DNA from: Methanothrix soehngenii GP6
GTDB taxonomy: Archaea > Halobacteriota > Methanosarcinia > Methanotrichales > Methanotrichaceae
Assembly: GCF_000204415.1 (NCBI RefSeq)
Contig: NC_015416.1
Location: 2,944,627 to 3,008,626, forward strand
Reading direction: 5' to 3'
Length of the DNA: 64,000 bases
Shown piece by piece: positions 51,452-60,048 of this stretch (position 1 is its first letter; the number at the start of each line of letters is the position of its first letter). The notes under the pieces were generated by a model that had not been told where the DNA came from, ran no database searches, and worked only from the letters and a program-made list of their open reading frames with translations. The position numbers and the translations under genes were made by a program.

Positions 51452-52960
51452 ATGTTGGAATTTGAGACTATGGCAAAAAATATGTATGCATGGGACGATG
51501 AAAAAGGCCTGTTTATTCCATTCTCATCAACTATGAGGGCCGTAAAAAGCGAGATTTCAAAACTTAACTCTGTATCAAAAGAAATGGTCATTGAACGACT
51601 AAAAGATGATTTTAATTGTGATGATATTTCTTTTTGTTACAATTGGTTAAAAAAATGGGAGAAAATTCATGTTCCCGACTATAAATCTCAAATCCCAAAG
51701 GAAATTGACAAATCAGAAATAAAAAGTTATTTATTTGCGCATTGTCTCTCACAACTTTCATTATGCACTACTGAAGATTGCAATTTTAGATGTAGATATT
51801 GTTCCTTTTCCGACTTTTATGAATATAACCGCGGCTATTCCGATAAATATATGGATTTTGATACTGCAAAGAAAGCAATAGACTATTTTATCTCACTATT
51901 AAATGAGGGAAAGAAATATAATCCTATAAGAAAACCCGCATTGGGGTTTTACGGAGGCGAACCCTTATTAAATTTTGGATTGATAAAAAAATGTATAGAA
52001 TATATAGAAAGTATCTATAATGACTATGAAATTATATACACTATTACAACAAATGGAAGTATGCTAGATAAAAAAAGAGCAAATTGGCTTATGGAGCATG
52101 ATTTTATTATATTTGTTAGTTTAGATGGACCGGAAGACGAGCATGACAGGCTTAGAATTTATGAAAATGGAAAAGGATCATTCAGAGATGTCATTAAGAA
52201 TGTGACTCGAATTATTAGGAAAGGATATAAAGAAATCTATTGTATGCCAGTTTTTGATTGGAAAAGCGATCTTTTTAAGCGCGAAGAATTCTTCAATAGA
52301 AATGACATCCCTTCTGTAGCGCGTATAGCTTTAGTTAATAATATTGAGGGGTGTAGGTACTATGAGCAGTTTACGGAGAAAGATTATTCTGCCTTTTTAG
52401 GGCAGTTAGAAAGAGCTAGATCCTGCTATTATAAGGACCTTAACCTTCAAAGAGGGAAAGAAAAACTCTCATTTTTCGATAAATTAGTCGGTTTGGATCC
52501 TGGAGAGGATCTTTTTAAAAGTGTATCAATCTATATCCAGCCATTAATAATGCCATTTACTGGCGCATGTATACCAGGAAGAAAGCTATTTGTAGATGTA
52601 TATGGTAATTATCATGCGTGCGAGAGGGTAAATAGCTCATTTCCTATTGGAAATGTGAATGATGGATTAAATTTTGAAAAAATTAGCAAATTAATTGTGG
52701 GTTATCTTAGAAGCATGGATAAATGCCCAAGTTGTAAGGTTAGCCGAAAATGTACCTATTGTTACCAGAATTTCATGACTGATAATGGGTTTTCACCATC
52801 TTCAACGGTCTGCGAAAATATCGAATCTATTAAGAAAGCCTCTTTTGCTAGGTCATTTAATATAGCCGAGATATATCCAGAATTTGTTGAAGAAAGTAAT
52901 TATAAGCATAAAAATATAAAAAAATACTATGGTGATGATCGAAATGTATTTCAGACTTAA
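51452..52960 (+). CDS. Radical SAM/SPASM peptide maturase 1 of locus B
   Basis: The 502-aa protein starts at ATG 51452 after GGTGAAGAAAC. It matches the locus A enzyme along its whole length: N-terminal MYAWDDEKGLFIPFSSTMRA, SAM-cluster motif CNFRCRYC (Cys110, 114, 117), GFYGGEPLLNFG, SLDGPEDEHD, and SPASM cysteines in CIPGRKLFVDVYGNYHACE and CPSCKVSRKCTYC. The two enzymes are roughly 55-60% alike by eye. Its 3' end overlaps the second radical SAM gene by about 30 bases, so the two are made together. The DNA is AT-rich, unlike the TPR genes. Confidence 0.9.
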   Translation: MLEFETMAKNMYAWDDEKGLFIPFSSTMRAVKSEISKLNSVSKEMVIERLKDDFNCDDISFCYNWLKKWEKIHVPDYKSQIPKEIDKSEIKSYLFAHCLSQLSLCTTEDCNFRCRYCSFSDFYEYNRGYSDKYMDFDTAKKAIDYFISLLNEGKKYNPIRKPALGFYGGEPLLNFGLIKKCIEYIESIYNDYEIIYTITTNGSMLDKKRANWLMEHDFIIFVSLDGPEDEHDRLRIYENGKGSFRDVIKNVTRIIRKGYKEIYCMPVFDWKSDLFKREEFFNRNDIPSVARIALVNNIEGCRYYEQFTEKDYSAFLGQLERARSCYYKDLNLQRGKEKLSFFDKLVGLDPGEDLFKSVSIYIQPLIMPFTGACIPGRKLFVDVYGNYHACERVNSSFPIGNVNDGLNFEKISKLIVGYLRSMDKCPSCKVSRKCTYCYQNFMTDNGFSPSSTVCENIESIKKASFARSFNIAEIYPEFVEESNYKHKNIKKYYGDDRNVFQT

Positions 52961-54095
52961 CCCAGAGTGCTATCTCATAAGGGGGGAGAGATGCGGTGCT
53001 ATCTTCGATTTAATAGATACCAAAATATACGCTCTAAATCAACAAGAAACAAAGTTAGTGACAGCTTGTGAAAAAAATGACCCAATTAGCGGGGATGAAA
53101 AATTACTTAATGAGCTTAAACAGCTTTGTTTAGGAAATTTTTATCCTAATAAAATATATGTACAGAAACTGAGGGTAGGCTCTCGTGAGAATAAATATAA
53201 TCCGCTCAACCCGATTGAACCACCGGACCTTCATAGAGCCTTCTTAGAGATAAATAATTCATGTAATAGAGATTGTTGGTTCTGCGGTTATCACGGGATT
53301 AAAAGAAGCTTAGGCTGCATGGGCTGTAATAAATGGAAAGAGAATGGCAGTGCTTTAAGTATAGAAAAATGGAAAATTGTTATAGACGGGCTAAGGGACC
53401 TACGCTGTAGAGACATTTTTATAACAGGAGGAGATTTGACGTTGGCTTGGGATAATACTCTGGAGATTTTAGATTATGCAAGTAGGAAATTCAGCAATAT
53501 CTATACGATTCTACATCAGCAAAGCATATCCTCCGAGAAATTGGATAATTTGGACAATATGTCTAAAGTGATAGTCCAAACTGATGACTTAAATGGTGCC
53601 CAATATGAAAATCTATTAATGCTCTTGGTGGTAGAACCTGGGAGAGGGGGAGATACAAATAGCTTAAAAAGGAAAAATATAATGAAGGACTACATTATCG
53701 GAAACAGAAAATTCTTATCAAATAATCGAGTATTAACGTCAAAAAACAAGATTATGCCAGTAAATATGTATAAGTTTTTGGATAATATAGAATACCACCC
53801 TTGTCTAGGCCATACATTAGCAATATGTCACAACGGGAATGTTACTCCATGTCCACTAATGAGGCGTCATAAATTTGGCAATGTGAGAAATAGTGAGATT
53901 TATACTGTTTTCGAGAAAGAATGGAGAAGCATATATGAATTTTGGGGATTAAATTTAGATAAAATAGATCGATGTACCGGTTGCGAGTTCAGATACGCCT
54001 GTACTGACTGTAGGGCCTTGGAAGAAAATCTAACAGGAAAATTAGATGGTAAGCGGCTGTGCAGTTACAATCCAAAAGAAGGAGAGTGGTATTAA
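52929..54095 (+). CDS. Radical SAM peptide maturase 2 of locus B (SPASM-like)
   Basis: The 388-aa frame starts at ATG 52929; an ATG at 52944 (MYFRLNPECYLIRG) matches the best conserved start. The order is as in locus A: recognition-like N-terminal domain (GAIFDLIDTKIYALNQQETK), SAM motif CNRDCWFC, the extra pair CMGC in RSLGCMGCNKW, and C-terminal cysteines in CHNGNVTPCPLM and CTGCEFRYACTDC. The first enzyme ends inside this gene, and the exporter start overlaps its stop (TAATG). The second CxxC directly after the SAM cluster is kept in both loci and may bind another metal. Confidence 0.85.
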   Translation: MVMIEMYFRLNPECYLIRGERCGAIFDLIDTKIYALNQQETKLVTACEKNDPISGDEKLLNELKQLCLGNFYPNKIYVQKLRVGSRENKYNPLNPIEPPDLHRAFLEINNSCNRDCWFCGYHGIKRSLGCMGCNKWKENGSALSIEKWKIVIDGLRDLRCRDIFITGGDLTLAWDNTLEILDYASRKFSNIYTILHQQSISSEKLDNLDNMSKVIVQTDDLNGAQYENLLMLLVVEPGRGGDTNSLKRKNIMKDYIIGNRKFLSNNRVLTSKNKIMPVNMYKFLDNIEYHPCLGHTLAICHNGNVTPCPLMRRHKFGNVRNSEIYTVFEKEWRSIYEFWGLNLDKIDRCTGCEFRYACTDCRALEENLTGKLDGKRLCSYNPKEGEWY

Positions 54096-55786
54096 TGGAC
54101 CATAGTTATAAGTATTTCTTTATGAAGTTTGTTAGACCGCATGCTCATACTCTAGCGTTCCTCCTCGTCTTGGAGTTTATTGGCATGCTCTTTACTTTCG
54201 TCAGTCCGTTGCTGGCAAAATCTCTAATAGATGATGTCTTTATAGGCAGAAGGACCGAGCTATTCGGTTACATCCTTTTGGGGACCGCCGCAACATACAT
54301 TATTTCGGCGGTTTCGACTTACCTCTCTGGCTATGGCAAAGGAAAATTGGATTTGGTTCTATTCAATGATGTGACCAAAGAGGCCTTCGATGCGGTCCAG
54401 TCTGCATATATTAAAAAAACCCAAGAAATGAAGGTAGGAGACCTTCTTAGTCGCATCGTGGCCAATACTAGATCAGCTATAATTATATTTACTCAGATAG
54501 TTCCACAGTTTGTTGTTAATGTGGCACGCATAATTACACCTTTTACCATAATGCTTTTCTATGATTGGAAGCTAACTCTTATTGTAACAACTCCAGCATT
54601 GTTCTTTCTTCTTCCTATGTTATTTTTTGGAAAAAGATTGGAACAGACGCAAAAGATATCTCTCGAGAAAACCGGCTCAATATATTCATTTCTAAAAGAA
54701 AGTCTTACAATGATACCATTGATAAAGGTCTTTGGCCTTGAAAGGTGGTCTCGAGATAAGTTCAATGAACAGATGAAGGATTACTACGATGTATCCATAG
54801 ATTATACAAAAAATAATTCAATGGGATCCTCTGTGAATTCTCTAATTTACGGAGTACCTATAGCTTTGCTTATCCTTTTCGGTGGTCCGATGGTAATACA
54901 AGGTTCTTTGACCATAGGCACGTTTACCCTTTTCATGACCAATGTCGCTCTCGTCTTCGGCCCCATTTCACAGTTTGCTTTCTTATGGTCGTATTATAAG
55001 AGCTCTTCGCCCGCCTTCGACAGAGTAAAGAATATATTTGAGCTAGAGCAGGACAAGGGAGGCGATAAAGAATTGGTAGTGAAAGAGGGCTCTGTAACGT
55101 TTAATGATGTCTGGTTCTCCTACGACAATAGGCCCATCCTCCAGCGATTTAATGCTACCTTTAAGAAGGGCTTGAATTATGTAGTAGGAGATAACGGGAC
55201 AGGGAAGTCTACTATCCTCAAATTATTGTGTTCTTTTTATCCTTTAGAGCAAGGAAAAATCACAATTGATGGACAGGATATTTTCGAAGTAAGGAGAGAA
55301 GATTTGAGGAAAAACGTCTCCATGATATTTTCCGATCCCTATCTGTTTGATGGCACCATTTATGAGAACATTCACATAGGTAACCTATTGGCGTCTAAAG
55401 AAGAGATCATCAAAGCTGCAAAGTTAGTTAGAGTGCACGAGTTTATAACGAGTTTGCCACAGGGGTATGAAACGCAGGTTGGAGAGGGCGGATTGAAGCT
55501 ATCGAGCGGGGAAAAGCAAAAGATTGCATTGGCAAGGGCAGTTTTGAAGGACTCCCCGATAGTACTTCTGGATGAAGTGACGAAGTCTGTAGACGCAGAC
55601 TCAAGAAAGTCGATCAATGAAGTCATTAAGAACTTTAAGAATAAAAAAACAATCATCATTATCACACATAATCCGAGCGAAATAGAGCAAGACAGCAATA
55701 TAATCGATTTAGGACAGGAAAGTAGACGCGAAAACCACGTCCATCATTCCTTCGAAGTACCTTTGTCAAAAGCAATATTTTCATAA
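54095..55786 (+). CDS. ABC exporter, locus B
   Basis: The start ATG 54095 overlaps the stop of the radical SAM gene (TAATG), with GGAG upstream; the frame from 54059 is rejected. The 563-aa half-transporter has a membrane domain (residues about 15-315) and an ATPase domain with Walker A GDNGTGKST, signature LSSGEKQ, Walker B IVLLDE and H-loop THNP. It lacks a C39 leader-peptidase domain. It is not closely related to the locus A exporter, so the two RiPP loci recruited different transporters. It is the last gene of the operon and probably exports the modified peptide. Confidence 0.85.
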   Translation: MDHSYKYFFMKFVRPHAHTLAFLLVLEFIGMLFTFVSPLLAKSLIDDVFIGRRTELFGYILLGTAATYIISAVSTYLSGYGKGKLDLVLFNDVTKEAFDAVQSAYIKKTQEMKVGDLLSRIVANTRSAIIIFTQIVPQFVVNVARIITPFTIMLFYDWKLTLIVTTPALFFLLPMLFFGKRLEQTQKISLEKTGSIYSFLKESLTMIPLIKVFGLERWSRDKFNEQMKDYYDVSIDYTKNNSMGSSVNSLIYGVPIALLILFGGPMVIQGSLTIGTFTLFMTNVALVFGPISQFAFLWSYYKSSSPAFDRVKNIFELEQDKGGDKELVVKEGSVTFNDVWFSYDNRPILQRFNATFKKGLNYVVGDNGTGKSTILKLLCSFYPLEQGKITIDGQDIFEVRREDLRKNVSMIFSDPYLFDGTIYENIHIGNLLASKEEIIKAAKLVRVHEFITSLPQGYETQVGEGGLKLSSGEKQKIALARAVLKDSPIVLLDEVTKSVDADSRKSINEVIKNFKNKKTIIIITHNPSEIEQDSNIIDLGQESRRENHVHHSFEVPLSKAIFS

Positions 55787-56158
55787 ATGACGTATTATCT
55801 TTATTTGTAGTTGTCAGGAGAGCTTGCCCACATGACTCACCATAAAATTTATATCGTTATGCATCGTATCTCGTCAAACGCCGTAAGCAAAGCGACAAGA
55901 GAGTGTCGGGGACAATTGAAATGGCATATTTAGGTAGAGTAATTTTGATAGCTCTCTATCACATGTCGAAGTAGTGATTGTGGTATTGATGAGTGAACGA
56001 AATGGATTAGCGGAAGCTGGACAAGCCTATAGCAGGCTATCAATATTAGAATTAATAGCACTGCTTGCGCTCGTTTCAGTATATGCAATGAATCAACCCA
56101 TAAGAAGATCGTCTAAAGGTCATATCCATCGGCATACTATATCAAGGGAGGTACTTTT
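55787..56158 (+). promoter_or_regulatory. Promoter region of the protease genes
   Basis: TTTATATC at 55848-55855, after CATAAAA, is a good TATA box, predicting a transcript start near 55,878. A 57-codon frame from about 55,989 (MSERNGLAEAGQAYSRLS) with one hydrophobic segment (ILELIALLALVSVYAM) ends inside the protease start; it lacks a ribosome site and is doubtful. GGGAGGT at 56146-56152 serves the protease. Confidence 0.5.
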
Positions 56159-59100
56159 ATGATGAGTAAAAAATTTTTCTATATTCTATCGTTAATAGGA
56201 TTAATAATATTACCTTCAGGCGCAATAGAGAGCGGCAATCCTGCTCTCTATTATGCCTATAAAGGGCTGGAGAAGTTTGGAGTCGAAGATGCATGGGGTA
56301 TGGGCTATACAGGCAAGGGGGTAAATGTAGCGGTAATAGATAGCGGCATAGACTTCGCCACTCCAGACCTCATAGGGACTCAGGCCCATATTTCGAATAA
56401 AAGCTCTCTTTACTATGGCTGGCCAATCGTGATCGATCTGGATTCTCTAATACAATATCAGCAAGATTCAAATCACTTGTTTATTCGGAGTCGCTATGCG
56501 AATACCTCCTCAACCGATGTGAGAGGCTACCAGACGACGGGAACTAGCAAGAGTGACATCTACCACATTGGCGACCATCCCGATATGCATCTCACCCAGT
56601 TTCATGGCCAGCCTGTGAAGGTTCTCCTGGTCGATGAGAAAAGCCCCAATATATACGATACAGTTTATGTCGATCTGAACAATAATCATGATTTCAGAGA
56701 CGATAAACCATGCAGGAAAGGGGATGAGATATCCTATTGGGATAGAGATAACGATGGCTATCCAGATGAATCGGGAGGCATGATCTACTTCATAGCAGAT
56801 GGCAAGACGCCTCTGCCCCTATCCAGAATGCTTTACGGTGAAGACACAAAAATACCTAAGAATGGTGAGTTGGTTGCCTTCCATTACGATGATGGCTCTC
56901 ATGGAACAATGTGCACTGGAATAATAGCTGCTCAGGGAAAAAATATCAAGGGAATAGCTCCGGATGCCAAAATCATACCGATTCAAAATTCGAGAGAGAA
57001 CGACATGCTTCTTTATTTCCTCGCTTCACTCGGCTATGATGGAGTTCCAAATACGAGAGATGAAGCGGACATTATAAGCAAAAGCGGAGGCTTTTCGTAT
57101 CTCTTCAACAAAGGTGCTGACGAGGGTTCAACCTTCTTAGAATATCTAATTACTAACATTTCGCCATTTACAACCATGATTTTTGCGAATGGAAACGATG
57201 GATCGGGATACGGCACCAGTCAGTCTCCATCGAGTGAGCACGTAATCAACGTTGGTGCAATTTATGATCTGTGGTGGAATAATTCTTCCTATAGCGAGGA
57301 TGTAGTCTGTTTTTCTTCTCGTGGTCCAAATGCCCTGGGTCAGGTCAAGCCTAATGTGTTGGCTACTGGCTATCTCGCACCTAGAGTCTTACCTTTGTGG
57401 GATACTCATAGTGGCAAAGCTGCATGGAACAATAACTGTGGAGGGACTAGCGGCGCAACACCACACGTTGCAGCAGTTATGGCCCTGATATACCAAGCTT
57501 ACAAAGAGAAATACGGAGAATTCCCCACATCTGAGAAGGCCAGGGATATCCTCATGTCCTCAGCCACAGACATCGATGAAGAGGTCTTCGTCCAGGGTTC
57601 AGGGATCGTAAATGCCAGAAAGGCGATTGAAATCGCATCAGGGGATGATGGAGTTCTGATTGAGCCTGCGCTACTTGTTACAAAGCCTGTTGAGGCTGGA
57701 TCTAACCTGAAGTTCAACTTCACGATCTCAAACTACTCCAGTAAGACGATCGATCTAAAGCCACAGATACTCATAAAGGACAAAATAAAAAACTTGTCAT
57801 TTGAATCGACAGAGGAAAACGCCTTCTTTCCAATACATAGTGATATGCTTGACTGTGATCTGATAAAGGTCTCCTCTTATTATCCCAGAGATACCAGGAG
57901 CACGAAGTTGGATAAATATGAGGGTTTTGATATCTATCTATATAATTGGGAAGATAGGGACATAGATGGAGAGGTACAAGAAAGCGAACTTGAAGCCATC
58001 GCTGTAGTCGCTGATGATGTGAGTCTCGGATTTACTTCCGAGGTGAGAATGCATCATCCTGTGGAACGATCGGGTGACGGAATCGTAGCTGGCCTGAAAA
58101 GAAGAGGTGAAATCAAGAACGATGAGGTTCATGTGGTGATTGAGACATACAAATGGAAACCTTGGAACATCGGAATAAATATCGATGGTAATAATGTCCA
58201 CGTTTCAATACCAATGCCTAACACCACCGGAATGTATCAGGGAAAAATACTCTTAGAATACAATGGCGAGCGGCAGTGTATCCCTGTATCTTTCTCAACA
58301 CACAGAAATGATGATATCCAAATAAACAATACTGCGGATATCTACGAAAATGCAAAGATCTATGGAAGATTCGAAGGAGAAGGCAAAAGGTGCTGGGATT
58401 CAAGAATCTATCCAATATATCACCATGGTCACGATCTAGCAACCATTGATGTTACATGGGAAGACCCAAATACAGATATCGATGTTTATCTCTATGGAGG
58501 ACATGATTTTAACACTTCAAAGATCTGGAAATTTCCTACAACCCCACCCATAGAGCTGCCCGAACTGAGAGTCTTAAAAGAAAACGGGCATAGCATGATG
58601 ATCAGAGGATTCCACGCTATTGTTCGCGGAGATAAATATATTGGCGGAGGCTATAGCAGGTTTTACACATCCACGGGAGAGAACAAAGAAGTGATATCCG
58701 GCATATTGACAGAAGGTCTAAATCTTATCGTTATCGACCAAGTGTTCTCAGGAGGCAAGAAATACGGAGAGAACGTGACAATAAACATCAATGTCACGCC
58801 TTTTAAGCCAATAGATCTCAAAGCAAAAGCTGGAGATATAATAAGCTTCCTGCCGCCTGGAATAGATTGCATAATAGGCTTTTCCGGTGCTGAAGAGGTC
58901 AAAGGCGAGGAGTTTGGCTTCAGCCCGAAGGCCTTTCAGGCGGAAGAAGGAGATGTGATAATTATACGTTCCAACGATACTGAATACTCGCCACAGATAT
59001 TCTTTGATTCAAACGAAAATGGAACTATGGATTGGGGTAACGATATGTACTTCAGATTAAATGGCAGTAGTACGATGGACGAGCTAATATTCGCCGAAAA

Positions 59101-59980
59101 GAGGTATGATGATATAAATCCATTTTATACTGATCTAATACCAATCCATAAAAAAGGAACTTACTTCCTTCTGGTCATGAATCCTTACGGCCGTCTCGAA
59201 TTATATCATATGAAAAACCGATACGAGAATAATTCTAGCGCATCAATAAAGATCAAAGTGCCCGAACAAGCAGGGGCCTATTTGGGGATAGCAGAAAAGG
59301 GTGGAACTCTCATTCCTATTCCTGTTAAACTGACGGTGGAGGCTGGGGAGCCGACGTCTATCTGTTTAGACGCCGTGAACCATACTGATCGGAGCCTGCC
59401 CTTCGAAGTTACGCTGAAGGTACAAGACAAATTTGGCAACCTAGTCGAAAATACAACAACTGCCGGGGTAGAGTTTAACGACGCTACGAAGAAGGTTGAT
59501 CTTGTAAAAGGAATTGGATCGATCAACTTAACAGCGCCTAATAAAGCAGGAAGATATAAGGTTAAAGTGCAGAGCCAATATGGCATAGCGGAAAAAGATA
59601 TTGAAATCGCTGATAAAGCCCTTAATGGAACGGGTAATACCAGCATCAACAGCCCAGGGAGCGCAGAAGCGATATCTGAAGCTAAAGAAACTATGCCTTC
59701 AGATGAAAAGAAGGACTCGATTAAAGAAGTTCAATCGGTATCGGTCCTCTCGGACAGTGGCAATATAAGACTTACCTGGCAGGCTTCGGAGGGAGTTGAT
59801 CATTATAACGTGTACCGCCTCAAAGATGGTGCCCCTGAAAAGCTTGCTGAAGTGAAGAGTCCCGAATATATTAAGAAAGGAGAACTCTGGAAGAGTTATA
59901 CCTTCAGAATCTCTGCCGTGAACAGCGAAGGAAATGAGAGTGAACTTAGCGATCCTGTGGGGATCGTGGTTACTCCATGA
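56159..59980 (+). CDS. Secreted subtilisin-like (S8) protease 1 with FN3 tail
   Basis: This 1273-aa protein starts at ATG 56159, six bases after GGGAGGT. A signal peptide (residues 1-22) is followed at once by the protease, with no clear propeptide. The catalytic residues are Asp61 (AVIDSGIDF), His248 (GSHGTMCTGI) and Ser431 (GGTSGATPHVA). Between Asp and His there is an unusually long insert of about 185 aa with acidic loops that look like calcium sites (DLNNNHDFRDDK, DRDNDGYPDESGG). Several beta domains follow, and a fibronectin type III domain ends the protein (SGNIRLTWQASEGVDHYNVY). There is no membrane anchor. It could mature exported peptides or act in the sheath; the link to the RiPP locus is by position only. 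Confidence 0.85.
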   Translation: MMSKKFFYILSLIGLIILPSGAIESGNPALYYAYKGLEKFGVEDAWGMGYTGKGVNVAVIDSGIDFATPDLIGTQAHISNKSSLYYGWPIVIDLDSLIQYQQDSNHLFIRSRYANTSSTDVRGYQTTGTSKSDIYHIGDHPDMHLTQFHGQPVKVLLVDEKSPNIYDTVYVDLNNNHDFRDDKPCRKGDEISYWDRDNDGYPDESGGMIYFIADGKTPLPLSRMLYGEDTKIPKNGELVAFHYDDGSHGTMCTGIIAAQGKNIKGIAPDAKIIPIQNSRENDMLLYFLASLGYDGVPNTRDEADIISKSGGFSYLFNKGADEGSTFLEYLITNISPFTTMIFANGNDGSGYGTSQSPSSEHVINVGAIYDLWWNNSSYSEDVVCFSSRGPNALGQVKPNVLATGYLAPRVLPLWDTHSGKAAWNNNCGGTSGATPHVAAVMALIYQAYKEKYGEFPTSEKARDILMSSATDIDEEVFVQGSGIVNARKAIEIASGDDGVLIEPALLVTKPVEAGSNLKFNFTISNYSSKTIDLKPQILIKDKIKNLSFESTEENAFFPIHSDMLDCDLIKVSSYYPRDTRSTKLDKYEGFDIYLYNWEDRDIDGEVQESELEAIAVVADDVSLGFTSEVRMHHPVERSGDGIVAGLKRRGEIKNDEVHVVIETYKWKPWNIGINIDGNNVHVSIPMPNTTGMYQGKILLEYNGERQCIPVSFSTHRNDDIQINNTADIYENAKIYGRFEGEGKRCWDSRIYPIYHHGHDLATIDVTWEDPNTDIDVYLYGGHDFNTSKIWKFPTTPPIELPELRVLKENGHSMMIRGFHAIVRGDKYIGGGYSRFYTSTGENKEVISGILTEGLNLIVIDQVFSGGKKYGENVTININVTPFKPIDLKAKAGDIISFLPPGIDCIIGFSGAEEVKGEEFGFSPKAFQAEEGDVIIIRSNDTEYSPQIFFDSNENGTMDWGNDMYFRLNGSSTMDELIFAEKRYDDINPFYTDLIPIHKKGTYFLLVMNPYGRLELYHMKNRYENNSSASIKIKVPEQAGAYLGIAEKGGTLIPIPVKLTVEAGEPTSICLDAVNHTDRSLPFEVTLKVQDKFGNLVENTTTAGVEFNDATKKVDLVKGIGSINLTAPNKAGRYKVKVQSQYGIAEKDIEIADKALNGTGNTSINSPGSAEAISEAKETMPSDEKKDSIKEVQSVSVLSDSGNIRLTWQASEGVDHYNVYRLKDGAPEKLAEVKSPEYIKKGELWKSYTFRISAVNSEGNESELSDPVGIVVTP

Positions 59981-60048
59981 AATAGGGTGGGTGTTGCCCT
60001 TCACACTCCACTAATTTTATGGTTCGATAGAAGTAACAGAGGATAACT

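Noticed and set aside
55974..56162. 62-codon frame with one hydrophobic segment before the protease gene
   Set aside because: No ribosome site precedes the start and it overlaps the protease start and ribosome site; left as doubtful within the promoter entry.
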